From contig CAUYLG010041490.1 in assembly GCA_963573385.1 (NCBI GenBank), positions 1 through 64,000 on the forward strand: a stretch of 64,000 nucleotides of DNA, given 5' to 3'. The position numbers and the translations under genes are program-made. The DNA is from Cacajao melanocephalus. Its lineage: Eukaryota; Chordata; Mammalia; Primates; Pitheciidae. Within the stretch, counting starts at the first letter, position 1, and every line of letters begins with the position of its first letter. The notes below the pieces were generated by a model, which did not search any database, was not told the DNA's origin, and saw nothing but the letters and a program-made list of their open reading frames with translations. Shown here one piece after another: positions 27,093 through 44,028 of this stretch.

Positions 27093-30000
27093 TGTTTATG
27101 GACTAACTTACAGTGAATGATGCCTTTATTTTGTCACATGTCCATTGTACCCCCAGCTCTGTGATGCGTACACACAGATGAGCAAAATGAGGAAGACACA
27201 TCCATCACTAAATAACTACATGCCGGGTACTGTGACAGCATGTGCCAGGCCCTGTGGGCCACGCAGGAGGAGGGGCTACTCTGGAAGAGACAGGAACCGG
27301 GGCGCTTTTACATGAGCCCTGGAGAATAAATAGGAGTTACTTAGGCTGAGCAAGAAGGTTTTCTAGGCAAAGGCTGAAGGTACCATGCATTGTCTTATTC
27401 GGAGAATTGTTTGTTGACTAAGGCTGGGGCATGTCTGGTGCAGAGTGCAGAGTGACAGCTTTTGTGAGCTGAGCTAAGGAGTACTGTGGTGGTTTTGCAC
27501 AGAACACATATCTCAAAGTCCCTTGACTTGGGAACTCTTTAAATCATAATATATTGGTGTGCTCCTGAAAGATAATGCCTATTCAAATGTAAGTGTGAGT
27601 GGTCCCAGCTTTCATGTAGTTTTGCTTGGACCCCCGTTCATGCATGTACACACCCACCTTCATCCATCGGATTCGGTCTTTCACAGGTCACAGATCTAAT
27701 GGTGAAGCATCTTGGGGTGGCCCTGCCTGCCTGCCGGGTACCACCACCGAGGGAACAGCCAGGGAGGGGTCACTGCCTTGCTGCCAAGCCAGCATTTGAA
27801 GAGAATCCTTGCTGCTCCCCTTCCAAGGTCTCCTCCACCCCAACCCTATCCTCTCCTCCTCCTTGGTAGGGTTGGTGGGGTGGGTGAGGGCAGGGACAGC
27901 TCTAGGTTATTTATAACAGCCTCATGAGTATTCACTAAGATCTCACCTTTGGGATTTGTGTTTTTGGTGACAAGCAACAAATGCCCCTTGACTGCAGCCT
28001 CACTTGGGGGACACTCATGACTGGTGAGAGGTTTGGAGATGGAGGAGTCGTGGGCCCGGGTTGGATCAGGCGTCTCAGCCAGCAGGGCTCCTCCCTGGGC
28101 ACTCAGGGAGCCTCTTAGCTGCCTGCCAGCTAGATGGGCCTGAGGGTAGCAGTACCTACAGAGGCTGTAATTAGGGATCTTATCATCTTGTTTCAGCTCC
28201 TCTGGAGTGGAAATTCTGGAAGTCAGTGGACCCTGAGCAGCTGGGCAGAGACCGGCAGTGTCCTCCTGACAGTTGGTGGCAGCACAGGCCACCCTTTGAG
28301 TCACAGGCTTGTTCCTCTGAGCTTCCCCAGAGTGGTCAGGTAGAAACTGAGCACAGGAGACCCTTTAAACTGGCCTTGTGAAAGCCACAGGCAGTGGGTT
28401 TGCTTATGCTGTTTAAGTCTTATACCCGGGTTAAGCATTTTCAAACAGATTCTGCCCCAAGCTTTCTAGGCATCCGTCAGTGGGCCTCCTGAAAGCCCTT
28501 CTGATTCACGTGCAGTTCTGACTGGAGAGCTCCTGCATCTCCTCGCCTGCTGAGACCCTTCTCCTCCCACAGGCTGATGGAAGTCTGGTATCCCAGCCAT
28601 CCCTCCCCAAAAGGATTCCCTGTCGTCTCTCAAGCTGGAAACTGGAGGGAGATTGGGGTCTCCTCTTTCATTATCCTATTGTCCTGCTGTAGGGGGTGGG
28701 GGGGAGTGGCAGTGAAGCCTCTGGCTCCACAATCAAGATAGATAGACTTGTTTTACGTCCAAACCTCTGCCCTAACTGGAGCCCCAAGTTTTATACCCTG
28801 GCACCAACTAAAGGCCCGTTCACCAGCAACCGACTCTCTAGTCATTTTGCTAGGAGAACTAGTTTGTTATCTACTAGCCTAGTCTGTCTGTTGTAGGAAA
28901 GGATTTGAGAGAAGAAATCCCTTCCCAGTATCACTGTGGGCACCTGGTTGAGCCCCGAGGAGATTATGCCTTCACTGGGTGCGCACTTCTGGGTGCGAGG
29001 AAATGAGTTATCTCTCCCCAGGCCTACGCAGGGCTGCCGGTGTGGCAGTCACGGTCAGGCTGAAAGAGGAGGTCTGAGTTCTAACTGGTCCTTGGGCACC
29101 ACTCGGGGGCAGAGGCAGGGCAGAGCCCAGCAGAGGAGCAGCTGCCTGGCGTCTACCTCCCCATACCACCTCTCCTGTTGCCTCCCTGGCAGACAGGCCA
29201 CGTGTCAGGCCACGTCTCCTCACAGCTCAGAAAGGTGGTCATGGAGATCAGGAGGATAAATTCATTCATTCTGCAGCTCAGCGTGGGATGGGGGTGTGGG
29301 AGCTGCCCTGGGATGCGCTCCAGGAAGGTCTCCCAGGGATTGGGTACAAAGGTCAGAGGGAGGGTCTCTGTGGCCCTACAGCCAGGGCCCGTATTTCCCT
29401 ACTCAAAATCTAGATCTTTGATTTGACTGGAGGACCCACAGCTGCTATATCCATAGACCAAGAGCCTGAGGAGCCACACTGGGCCCACCTCCAGGTGGGT
29501 CCATGCTACAGCTCACGGGTGCACGTGTTTCTCACCCACCTGGATGGAGGAGAGTCCTGAGGAAGGGGAGCAGGAAGTGCTTTGGTGAGAACGATCAGGG
29601 ACAGGCACAGTGACTGGGCAGAGTTTGTCCTTGGGCAGTTACTCCCCTGTCCAGCCTCAGCGGGGTGATCTATCCAAAGAGGAAAGGTGCCTGCTGCATA
29701 TGCAAATTGGGATGATTCAATATGCAAATGTCTGCACAGAGGCTAGGGCAGGTGAGGTGCTCAGTGAACTGAAAACATAAGGGAACAAATAAGCTTCTTA
29801 CCAAATCTGACCCCTCACAGACAGTTCACTCTTACCCAGAACAGACTTGCAGCTTTAGGGAAGTTTGAGGGAGAAAAAGAGTTGTGCCATCCTCCCTGGT
29901 AGGTAGAGAGCCTGGAGTTTGGAAATCTTAAGAGGCCGAGTGGCAAGTCTGCACAGGAAAGAACAGAGTGTGGGGGTTCACTGCCTCTGTCCTGCCCCTC

Positions 30001-30183
30001 TGTGAGCTCACTCGTGTCCCTGCTGAACCTCATCAGGCTCTACATAACCAAGATGGAACGCAGTAAATGAAACAGAACCATAGGCCTATCGTTTCCTCCT
30101 GGATTTAACAATTTCAAACTTTCATCAGAGGTTTGTTCAGAGGAAGGGGAGGAGGGTCTTCATTCTCCATTTAAGAAAACCAG
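27093..30183. other. Repeat-poor, GC-richer intergenic stretch
   Basis: About 3 kb with no Alu or L1. An L2/MIR3-like scrap lies near 27,160-27,260 ('gtactgtgacagcatgtgccaggccctgtg'). It contains several open frames (for example minus 28,304-27,846) without recognisable protein content, splice context or codon pattern. A paired octamer motif lies at 29,700-29,729. It could hold regulatory DNA. Confidence 0.45.
29700..29729 (+). promoter_or_regulatory. Two ATGCAAAT octamers, 22 bp apart
   Basis: Exact ATGCAAAT sites occur at 29,700-29,707 and 29,722-29,729, start to start 22 bases (about two helical turns), each preceded by AT-rich bases. Octamers bind POU factors (OCT1/OCT2/OCT4). They lie in non-repeat DNA. 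Confidence 0.4.
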
Positions 30184-30478
30184 ACTGGTGGCTCACGCTA
30201 TAATCCCAGCACTTGGGGAGGCTGAGACAGGTGGATCACCTGAGGTAAGGAGTTTGAGATCAGCCAGGCCAACCTGGTGAAACCCCGTCTCTACTAAAAA
30301 CAAAAATAAAAAAATTGGCTAAGCGTGGTGGCGGGTGCCTGTAATCACAGCTACTCGGGAGGCTGAGGCGGGAGATCGCTTGAACCCAGGAGGCAGAGGT
30401 TGCAGTGAGCCAAGATCACGCCATTGCACTCCAGCTTGGGCAATGGAGCGAGACCCATCTCAAAAAAAAAAAAAAAAG
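30184..30478 (+). mobile_element. Alu (plus)
   Basis: Forward Alu slightly truncated at its 5' end ('actggtggctcacgc'), with an A15 tail and GAAA repeats. The flanks AAGAAAACC are direct repeats. Confidence 0.94.
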
Positions 30479-33583
<3,105 letters not shown>

Positions 33584-33606
33584 GGTAAGGATTTTATATA
33601 ATGCTG

Positions 33607-34430
33607 GAGTTTCTTAGTGTTCTGGTTGTCTATTGCTGTATAACATTACCCTCAAAACTTAGTTATTTAAAAACCATCCAGGCTGGGGGCAGTGGTTCAC
33701 ACCTATAATCCTAGCACTTTGGGAGGCCAAGATAGGTAGATCCCTTGATCTTAGGAGTTCGAGTCCAGCCTGGACAATGTGGTGAGACCGTCTCCATAAA
33801 AAAAATACCAGGGTGTGGTAGTTTGTCTCTGTGGTCCTGGCTACTCGGGAGACTGAGGTGGGAGGATCGCTTGAGCCCGGGGAGGTGGTCAGGGGAGGGC
33901 AGAGGTTGCAGTGAGCCGTGATCACACCACTGCGCTCCAGCCTGGGCGAGAGAAGAAGACTCTGTCTCAAAAAAATAAAAAATAAAACAATATCCACTTG
34001 ATTATACCTACCATTTTGCAGGTGAAGAATTTGGGCAGGATTCAGTTCAGGAAAATTCCTGTTTCCTATAGACTCCCTGAGGTCACTTTGTGGTATTAAA
34101 CTGGCAGATGGGCTGGTCTAGCAGGTTCAAGATAGCCTCATTCACATTTTGGCCCATTGATAGAAAAACTGGAGTTGCCTGGGATTACCACTGCAGTGCT
34201 TTCACGTGCCTCTCTAGCTGGCATTCTCAGGGCAGTCTTGATGTCTTAGGTGACAGCTCAGGGCTCCTTGACAGAGTGTTCTGAGACTAAGATGAAAGCC
34301 ACAGCTTCTGCTCACCAGTCTTAGAAGTCATTCAGTGCCACTTCAGCCATATTCTAAGTACTTTCCACAGCCCCAGGTTCAAGGGGAAATAAATTAGACT
34401 CTACATCTCAGTGGAAAGAGTAGCAAAAAT
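33607..34430. repeat. Old LTR- or DNA-type repeat, split by an Alu
   Basis: The left part 'ttctggttgtctattgctgtataacattaccctcaaaacttagttatttaaaa' and the right part 'gaagaatttgggcaggattcag...ggtattaaactggcagatgggctgg' read as one dispersed ancient repeat that I recognise by text but cannot assign to a family. The Alu 33,679-33,981 interrupts it. Confidence 0.5.
33679..33981 (+). mobile_element. Alu (plus)
   Basis: Forward Alu, diverged, with a duplicated 'gggagggcagagg'-like patch in the middle and a short A-rich tail. Confidence 0.92.
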
Positions 34431-35730
<1,300 letters not shown>

Positions 35731-36529
35731 TATTTCGTGATTTTTGACTGTGAGCTCAATCTGCAGGAATTATTTGATGCTGGGTTGAGTTAAGTTTCTC
35801 TTGGGAAGGTTTGTACTTGCTTCTTCCAGGCATCTGGGGGAACCACCAGTCATAGGCACCTTTTAACTACATCTTCAACTGGAGGTTTTTTTCTTCTACT
35901 CAGGTTCAAGGTTCAAACTCATTGCATCCCCTTGAGGGAGGAAGTGGGTGAATCTATTCCCTAGTTAATTAACTGGAAGGTATAACCCATTAGGGTTCTA
36001 ATGGGTCTTGTCAAATAAATGATTTTTGGTTGTATTGATTCTATTATCTATTTTGTTTTTTATTTCATCAATCTCTTTCAGCTTTCTTTAGAATTATTCA
36101 CTTCTTTTTCTATTTTAAATCGTATGCTTAATTCTATTATAAATTGTATGGGGACTCTTCTATTAGACTCCCCACCTTGACTGGACCTGGTTTTCTTCAC
36201 CCAGCAAGGCTGTGAAAATAAAAATGCAAGTTTACTTTTAGAGTAAATGTTATCAAGATACAAGCTGACATTAGAATTCTGCTTATTTCTGTTGGCTTTC
36301 ACTCTCACTTTTGCTTGGTTTTCAATCACTTTTTTTTTTTTTTTTTGCCAAACTCATCAATACTTTGTGTATATCAGCATTGTTCATTGTTTTCCATAGG
36401 AGGATAGGCCATACTATCTTCTCCATCATACTTCTGGAAGCAAAATTCCTCTTGACCGTTATTATTCTAGTTCCTATTCCCAGAGTGCTAGTTCTTGCTA
36501 GACAAAGTTTTGGGAGTTTCTAACTTCAT
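35731..36529. other. No firmly assignable feature
   Basis: AT-rich, with a T18 tract at 36,330-36,347. Possible old LINE scraps. Confidence 0.35.
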
Positions 36530-38345
<1,816 letters not shown>

Positions 38346-38364
38346 GTCTGCTGGAGGTCTATGG

Positions 38365-38525
38365 AAAAAGACGATGGATTTGAGAATCGGACAAGTCAGG
38401 ATTTGAATCCCAGCTTCACTACTTACTGGCTGTGAAGTGTCAGTTTCCTCCATGTCTGTGAGGGCAGTGTCACTCACGGCATTGGAGTTTAGTGAATATT
38501 ATGTAAGGCCATCTACTACTAATAC
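38365..38525 (+). repeat. MIR (plus)
   Basis: The text 'gaatcggacaagtcaggatttgaatcccagcttcactacttactggctgtgaag' is the MIR core, followed by a degraded 3' half. Confidence 0.75.
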
Positions 38526-39406
38526 AATTACCTTTCTATATGTTTTTATTTTTAACAGATCAATAAGCATTTTCGGAGCAATCAGGTCATTTTCCCAAGG
38601 TCACGGTCTATAAAGCAGAGCAGAGTTTTTAACATATCTCACAAGGCAAGGTGAATATCGGCTTTCAGTTAGTCTGTATTCATTAATGAATCCATATTCC
38701 TAATGCCTAGTAATGAATCCTACATTCACTCAGTTCTTCAGTAGCCAAGGGAAGACACTGATCCTGAGGGGGCTGGAGCAGCTCCAGGCTAGTGTCAGGG
38801 GCTGAGACCAGCATTGGAAGAGAAAGTGGGCGGCTTTGCTTGGAGGCCAGGAGCGGAAACGGTGAGGAGAGAAAACGGCGTCCCAAGATCCCATGCCCAG
38901 CATGGCTATCACTGAAAAATGAGAAAGGATGTTCAGCTCATTGTGTATTTTTATGACACTGAGTGGATTTAATCCTTTTCTGCCTAGGGCTGTTCACTCT
39001 TCATGAATGTCTTGGGGATTTGGCCAATTGTGAGAATGTTTCTGGTGATATTAAAGCTCATTTTATGAGGTTGGCGGCCATTACTTTCAAACCATAAATC
39101 TTATCCTTTAAAAAAATGAGAAGGATCGCTTTGATAAATCCCATTTGATGATGAGAAGTTTGGTCAAGGAAAATAGTCATATAAAATTCGGGATCCCCTC
39201 TTTTGCCTCAGGCCTGAATGTGAGCTGGGGTCAGGCATCTGGTGCCGTGTGAGGGGCTAGAACTTCTCTGACTGATGCTGGAGCAACGAGAACACCCAGT
39301 GGCATAAACTTTCAGAAAGACAGTAGAGAAAAAGGAAGGAGGATGCACCCCAGTCCAAGACACCCACCTGCGCGTTGCCAGTTGGAGTCAAGTGTCCAGC
39401 TTCTTC

Positions 39407-39417
39407 AATATGGCGGC
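39407..39417 (+). promoter_or_regulatory. YY1-like motif AATATGGCGGC
   Basis: Close to the YY1 consensus AAnATGGCGGC, in a short GC-rich patch (ggcggctgcgtggccccggccc). It is isolated, and no promoter or transcript start is otherwise visible. Confidence 0.35.
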
Positions 39418-39858
39418 TGCGTGGCCCCGGCCCACTTGCCGCACTCTCCTTGTGGCCAGAACTGTGGTTCTCCCTTCACCTCACCCCCCCAGATCAATGG
39501 CTCTTGGTGGCCATTCATTCAGAACTACCTGAAGAAGAGTGTTTTATGGTAAATGTTGTCTGAGAAACACTGCAGGTTATTTTCCCCTTTTGGAGATTCC
39601 CAGTGAGTATCAGCAGTTGTGATAAAAGACTGTTTTTTAGCAAACAGCCATCAGAGCCAGCTGCTTGGACCCAGAGGTCTTAAGTTGTTCCCAGGACCCA
39701 GGTCATGCCCTGTGAGAGTGGAGCTTAGAAAGTTACCCACACACCTATCTCCAGAGACTCTCATTTCCAACCTGCTTGGGACTCAAGAAGGCTCAGTTGT
39801 TCAGATCTAAAAACACATTAAATAATTTTCCTCTCCATTCATTTTTCTCTATGATACC

Positions 39859-39876
39859 GGGGGGGGAGGGGAGGGG
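39859..39876 (+). other. G-quadruplex-prone run
   Basis: G8-A-G4-A-G4 satisfies four G-tract folding if the G8 supplies two tracts with a 1-base loop. Confidence 0.5.
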
Positions 39877-40299
39877 AATCCGCTTTTGTGTCTTGACAGA
39901 TGTGCAGTTGCTAATTTAACCAGGTAAAGTATGGCTGAGGAGTGTCAACCTGAAGCAGTGTTCTTGGGAGCAGCTTCCATTGTTATGGGTCTTGAAGACA
40001 CTTGCTGGCTTGAACAGGGCAGGGGCAGCAGGGATGGCCATTGTGCTCAGAAAGAGAATCTCTGAGGCCCCCATCCAGGCCCATTGCTAGAGGCCAAAGG
40101 ACACAGATAAAATCCATAGCAGTGAGTTCACAGGAGACGCCTGGTGCCACTGGGCAGGATCTCATATGGGGTTATGGGGGGAATGAAAACAATAATTTTA
40201 TGAACAATCAGTCTTCCTCCCCAATCATTGCTAACCCTTTGCCATCTTTGAATATTTAAATTTTGGAATATTTGTTTTAGGGAACTGGGCAGAAATGAC

Positions 40300-40510
40300 A
40301 GGAGTTATCCCATATTTGTTAGACCTTCCCTGTGTGCTGGATGTGTTTTTAAGAGGCCTTCCTGTCCGTCTTCCCACTTCCCACTCATGGCACTGCCGTG
40401 ACTCATGGCAATGGAATATTGTGCCCATTTTACAGATGAGCAAATCAAGGCTTTGCAAGGCTAAGTCACACCCTTTGTGAAGCGGGGTGCCTCCAGAGCC
40501 CAGGCTCCCC
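40300..40510 (-). repeat. MIR (minus)
   Basis: The text 'gcccattttacagatgagcaaatcaaggctttgcaaggctaagtcacaccc...gccctccagagcccaggctccc'-like order follows the reverse MIR. Confidence 0.65.
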
Positions 40511-40936
40511 CTTTCTGCCTGTTCTGCCTGAGGGTACAGTTTTGAGTCTTCCATGGAGTCTTCTACACATTCCAGGTGGAAATGTAGGCACCAGAGAAAT
40601 AACCTAAGAAATCGCACCTACCTTTGCAAGGCTGTCGTCTTCCCTGCTGCCCTTGTGGAGAGGGCCTGGCTAGCTTCTCAGCACCGTGAGAACAGCAGAC
40701 CCTTCTCTCCAGGACCGCTTGGAGGAGGGGAAGACTCTGTCCTGGCGCTGGCCCTCCTGTGCGACTCAGCTCATGACCGATCCAGCAGATCACAGGAGAC
40801 CCTGCGGTGCTGGAAGAACCCAGAGCTCAGGGCAAAGGGGAGCTTCGAGCGCTCCCAAAAATATAGGTCCTCACCTATCATTTTAAAATGACGCTTCTTT
40901 TCTTCTCCCCAGCTTCTACTTTCCCCTAGGTATGGG
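40511..40936. other. No assignable feature
   Basis: GC-richer intergenic gap, with overlapping open frames but no recognisable protein. Confidence 0.4.
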
Positions 40937-40951
40937 GTAAGAGAATTTCTT

Positions 40952-41246
40952 TTCTCTTTTCTTTTGAGACAGGTTCACTCTGTCATGCATGTTGGAGGGC
41001 AGTGGCACAATCACCCCTCACTATAGACTTGACTTCCCAGGCTGAAGCAATCCTCTCACCTCGGCCTCCCAAGTAGCTGGGACTACAGGTATGTGTCACC
41101 ATGCCCAGTTAATTTTTTTGTATTTTTGTAGAGATGAGGTCTCTCCATGTTACCCAGGCTGGTCTTGAACACCTGGGCTCAAGCGATCTGGGGCCAGGGC
41201 CTCCCAAAGTGCTGAGATTACAGGTGTTAGCTACTGTGCCAGGCCA
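40952..41246 (-). mobile_element. Alu (minus, AluJ-like) with TSD
   Basis: Diverged reverse Alu between GTAAGAGAATTTCTT (40,937-40,951) and GTAAGAGAACTTCTT (41,247-41,261), one mismatch. Confidence 0.95.
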
Positions 41247-41527
41247 GTAAGAGAACTTCTTAGAAAGTTTTGGGATGAATTTGGCCAGCTTTGCTGTAGA
41301 GCATGTAGAAGGAGAATTTAAAAACTTCTTTGTTGGCAGGAGTTAAACCTTCTATGTTGCTGTTCTGTTTGTAAGGGCAGCGCTAGCTCCTGACCCCAGC
41401 AGTGAGTTCCGTGCCTTCTTTTCCCAGCTGCAGGGAGGGACCCTGGATCATTGACTGGGCTTCACCGTCTAGAGAAGAGAGGCTGGAGAAGTGGTCTCTG
41501 GAGTGAGTTTCTATTAGTTGAATAATT

Positions 41528-42049
41528 TTTTTTTGTGGTGTTTTTTTTTTAATTATACTTTAAGTTCTGGGGTACCTGTGCAGAATGTACAGGTTTGTTA
41601 CATAGGTATACACGTGCCATGATGGTTTGCTGCATCCATCACAGCATCATCTACATTAGGTATTTCTCTTAATGCTATCCCTCCCCTATCCCTCCACCCC
41701 TTTCTATCCCTCCCCTAGCCCCCACCCCCCGATAGGCCCTGGTGTGTGGTGTTCCCCCACCCTCGGTGTCCATGTGTTCTCATTGTTCAGCACCCACTTA
41801 TGATGAGTGAGAGCATGTGGTGTTTGGTTTTCTGTTCTTGTGTCAGTTTGCTGAGAGTGATGGTTTCCAGCTTTATCCATGTCCCTGGAAAGGACATGAA
41901 CTCATCCTTTTTTATGGCTGCATAGTATTCCATGGTGTTTATGTGTCCCATTTTCTTTATCCAGTCTATTATTGATGGACATCTGGATTGGTTCCAAGTC
42001 TTTGCTATTATGAACAGTGCCACAATAAATGTAGGTGTACATGTGTCTT
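41528..42049 (-). mobile_element. L1PA-type, 5'-truncated 3' end (minus) with TSD
   Basis: It starts with the reversed A-tail and 'aattatactttaagttctggggtacctgtgcag', continues through the primate L1 3' UTR, and ends in the ORF2 C-terminal region ('ttatggctgcatagtattccatggtg'). TTAGTTGAATAATT (41,514-41,527) and TTAGTTGGATAATT (42,050-42,063) flank it with one mismatch. The open frame crossing it on the minus strand is a piece of the ORF2 C-terminus run into flanking DNA. Confidence 0.95.
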
Positions 42050-42063
42050 TTAGTTGGATAATT

Positions 42064-43114
42064 CGTGTATTTAATGACATATAACATTTTTTTAAAGAAA
42101 CAACATTGTCAATATCCCATAAAAGAGCAAAATATATACTTTTAAATCTTACATCTGAATAAAAAGTAATAAAGACACTCCAAGTACAATCCAAGTACAC
42201 TGGCCCAGACTGGAAGTTCAGTTGGTTTTGGTTCAGGCAAGATTCATACCCGAACTGTACCAGGCAAGCAGCTTCCCAGGCCAGCAGCCCGTCCAGTGAC
42301 ACTGGGCCCGCCATCAGCACCCAGCACTTGGCTTAATGCTCTCATGTTGCTGCTGTGACATTCTGAACACTTTTTGAACAAGGGGCCATTCGCTTTCATT
42401 TTGCTCTAGGCCCCATGAATGGCGTAGCCGGTCCTGCCCTGCTGGTTCCCCGTTCCCAGCAGAATGAAATCCAGATGCCTTCCACATCCATCCCCACTGC
42501 TGGGTGAGCCCCTCTAGGCAGACATCATGGCCCAGCCGTCCTCACCCTGAGGTCTGGCATGGTGCCTGGCAGGACTCAGCCGGCATCCGAGGAACTTTTG
42601 TACAACACCGTAAAGAGGCTTGTTCTCTATCCAGATAAAATGGAAGCTCTTTCTATCCTCTTACAATACCCCTTTTTCAAACCAAACTTATTTCCTAGCT
42701 AAAAGCCAGGCTCACCTCTTGGTTGTACACGTGTGGGTTTATTAAGGCCACTGATAAACTTAAAACACTTTCTTTCAATCTGACTTCTTTCATTTCTTGT
42801 TGTGTTATTCTTCTAGTGGAGCTTCAGTTTTTGCTAAAGGAAGCCTGTGTCTAATTTACTGTTTCAGCATGAGTTTCTTTTAATCGATTAACTGAACACC
42901 CCAGGGTGAGTGACTGGCCCAGCCTAAGGAGGATGGGCTGCGGGCTCTTGAATGGCCCTGGTCTCAGGTAACTTCTCCAGCAATAGCACACACAGGGCCT
43001 AGGACCTACAAAAATGTTTAACTTAAACTTCTTTTGAAATCAGAAGAAGATGTAAATTTAACTCATATGTGTAACATGTAACATGTCGACCCAGCCTGGA
43101 TTATATTTGTCTCC
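42064..43114. other. Unique-looking intergenic DNA
   Basis: About 42,420-42,600 may be a diverged L2. No gene was recognised. Confidence 0.4.
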
Positions 43115-43533
43115 TGCTGTGGTTTGAATGCTTGTCCCCATAGAAACTCATGTTGAAACTGAATCCCCAAAGTGGCAGAATTGAAAGGTGGAGCCTTTAA
43201 GGGGTGATTGGGTCAGGAGGGCTCTGACCTCCTGAGTGGATTAATCCATTCAAGGATTAACGGATTAATGGATTATCACAGGAGTGGGACTGGCCACCTT
43301 ATAAGAAGAGGAAGGGAGACCTGAGCTAGCCTGTTGGCCCGCTCAGCCCCCTCGCGGTGTGACGCCCTGCAGCAACTCTGCTGCGTCCCCACCAGGAAGA
43401 GGGCCCTCACCAGATGTGCTTCCTCAACCTGGCACTTCTCAGCCTCCATAACTGAAAGACATAAATTCCTTTTCTTTATAAATGACCCGATTTTAGGTAT
43501 TCTGATATAAGCAACAGAAAACAAACTAAGACA
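43115..43533 (+). mobile_element. MaLR LTR (MST/MLT1-type, plus)
   Basis: It begins 'tgctgtggtttgaatgcttgtcccc', has 'ggtggagcctttaaggggtgattgggtcaggagggctctg', 'gaagagggccctcaccaga' and 'cttctcagcctccataactg', and ends 'aaacaaactaagaca'. This is the architecture of a MaLR solo LTR. No internal region is attached. An unusual cluster of GGATTA words lies at 43,238-43,275. Confidence 0.87.
43238..43275 (+). promoter_or_regulatory. Five GGATTA/TAATCC words in 38 bp
   Basis: GGATTA occurs at 43,238, 43,254, 43,262 and 43,270, and TAATCC at 43,242. This is the core recognised by K50 homeodomain proteins (OTX, CRX, PITX, GSC). It arises by local expansion inside the LTR. Confidence 0.45.
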
Positions 43534-43723
43534 GCTTCATATCAATGCAATCGCAAAATATATTTGTAATATTTTTTGGAAGAAGGAACTTAGGAAGGCA
43601 AAGATGCCTCAAGCCCCCCAGAAGTCACCATGTGGCTCTACGTGGTCAGCATTACCTATGTTACTGGACCGTCACAGCTTCTGCCCTCCGGCTCTATCCA
43701 CAGCAAGAAGGTAAGCCAGTTTT

Positions 43724-44016
43724 TTATTTGTTTCAGATGGAGTTTCACTCTTGTCCCTCTGGCTGGAGTGTAATGGCAAGATCATGGCTCACTGCAAACT
43801 CTGCCCCCGGCTTCAAGTGATTCTCCTGCCTCAGCCTGCCGAGTAGCTGGGATTACAAGCACCTGCCACCAGGCCCAGCTAATTTTTGTGTTTTTAGTAG
43901 AGATGGGGTTTCACCATGCTGGCCAGGCTGGTCTCGAACTCTTGACCTCAGGTGATCTGCCCACCTTGACCTCCCAACGTGCTGGGATTAAAGGCGTGAG
44001 CCACTGTGCCCAGCGA
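43724..44016 (-). mobile_element. Alu (minus), perfect 12-bp TSD
   Basis: Reverse Alu flanked by TAAGCCAGTTTT at 43,712-43,723 and 44,017-44,028. Confidence 0.96.
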
Positions 44017-44028
44017 TAAGCCAGTTTT

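Larger units (their letters stand above)
38526..40290. other. Repeat-poor stretch, possible regulatory DNA
   Basis: No Alu or L1 over 1.75 kb. 38,930-39,160 is unique and rich in AT-type motif words (ccataaatcttatcc). A YY1-like site is at 39,407 and a G-quadruplex-prone run at 39,859. Open frames here lack recognisable proteins. Confidence 0.4.

Noticed and set aside
27846..28304. 152-codon open frame (-)
   Set aside because: In GC-richer unique DNA, where long chance frames are more likely. No domain, signal or codon pattern recognised.
36330..36347. T18 tract as a second tail-only insertion
   Set aside because: The flanks 'tcaatcac' and 'tcatcaatac' do not form a convincing target duplication.
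41787..42320. 177-codon open frame (-)
   Set aside because: The middle is the C-terminal piece of L1 ORF2 from a 5'-truncated L1PA, continued by chance into flanking DNA.
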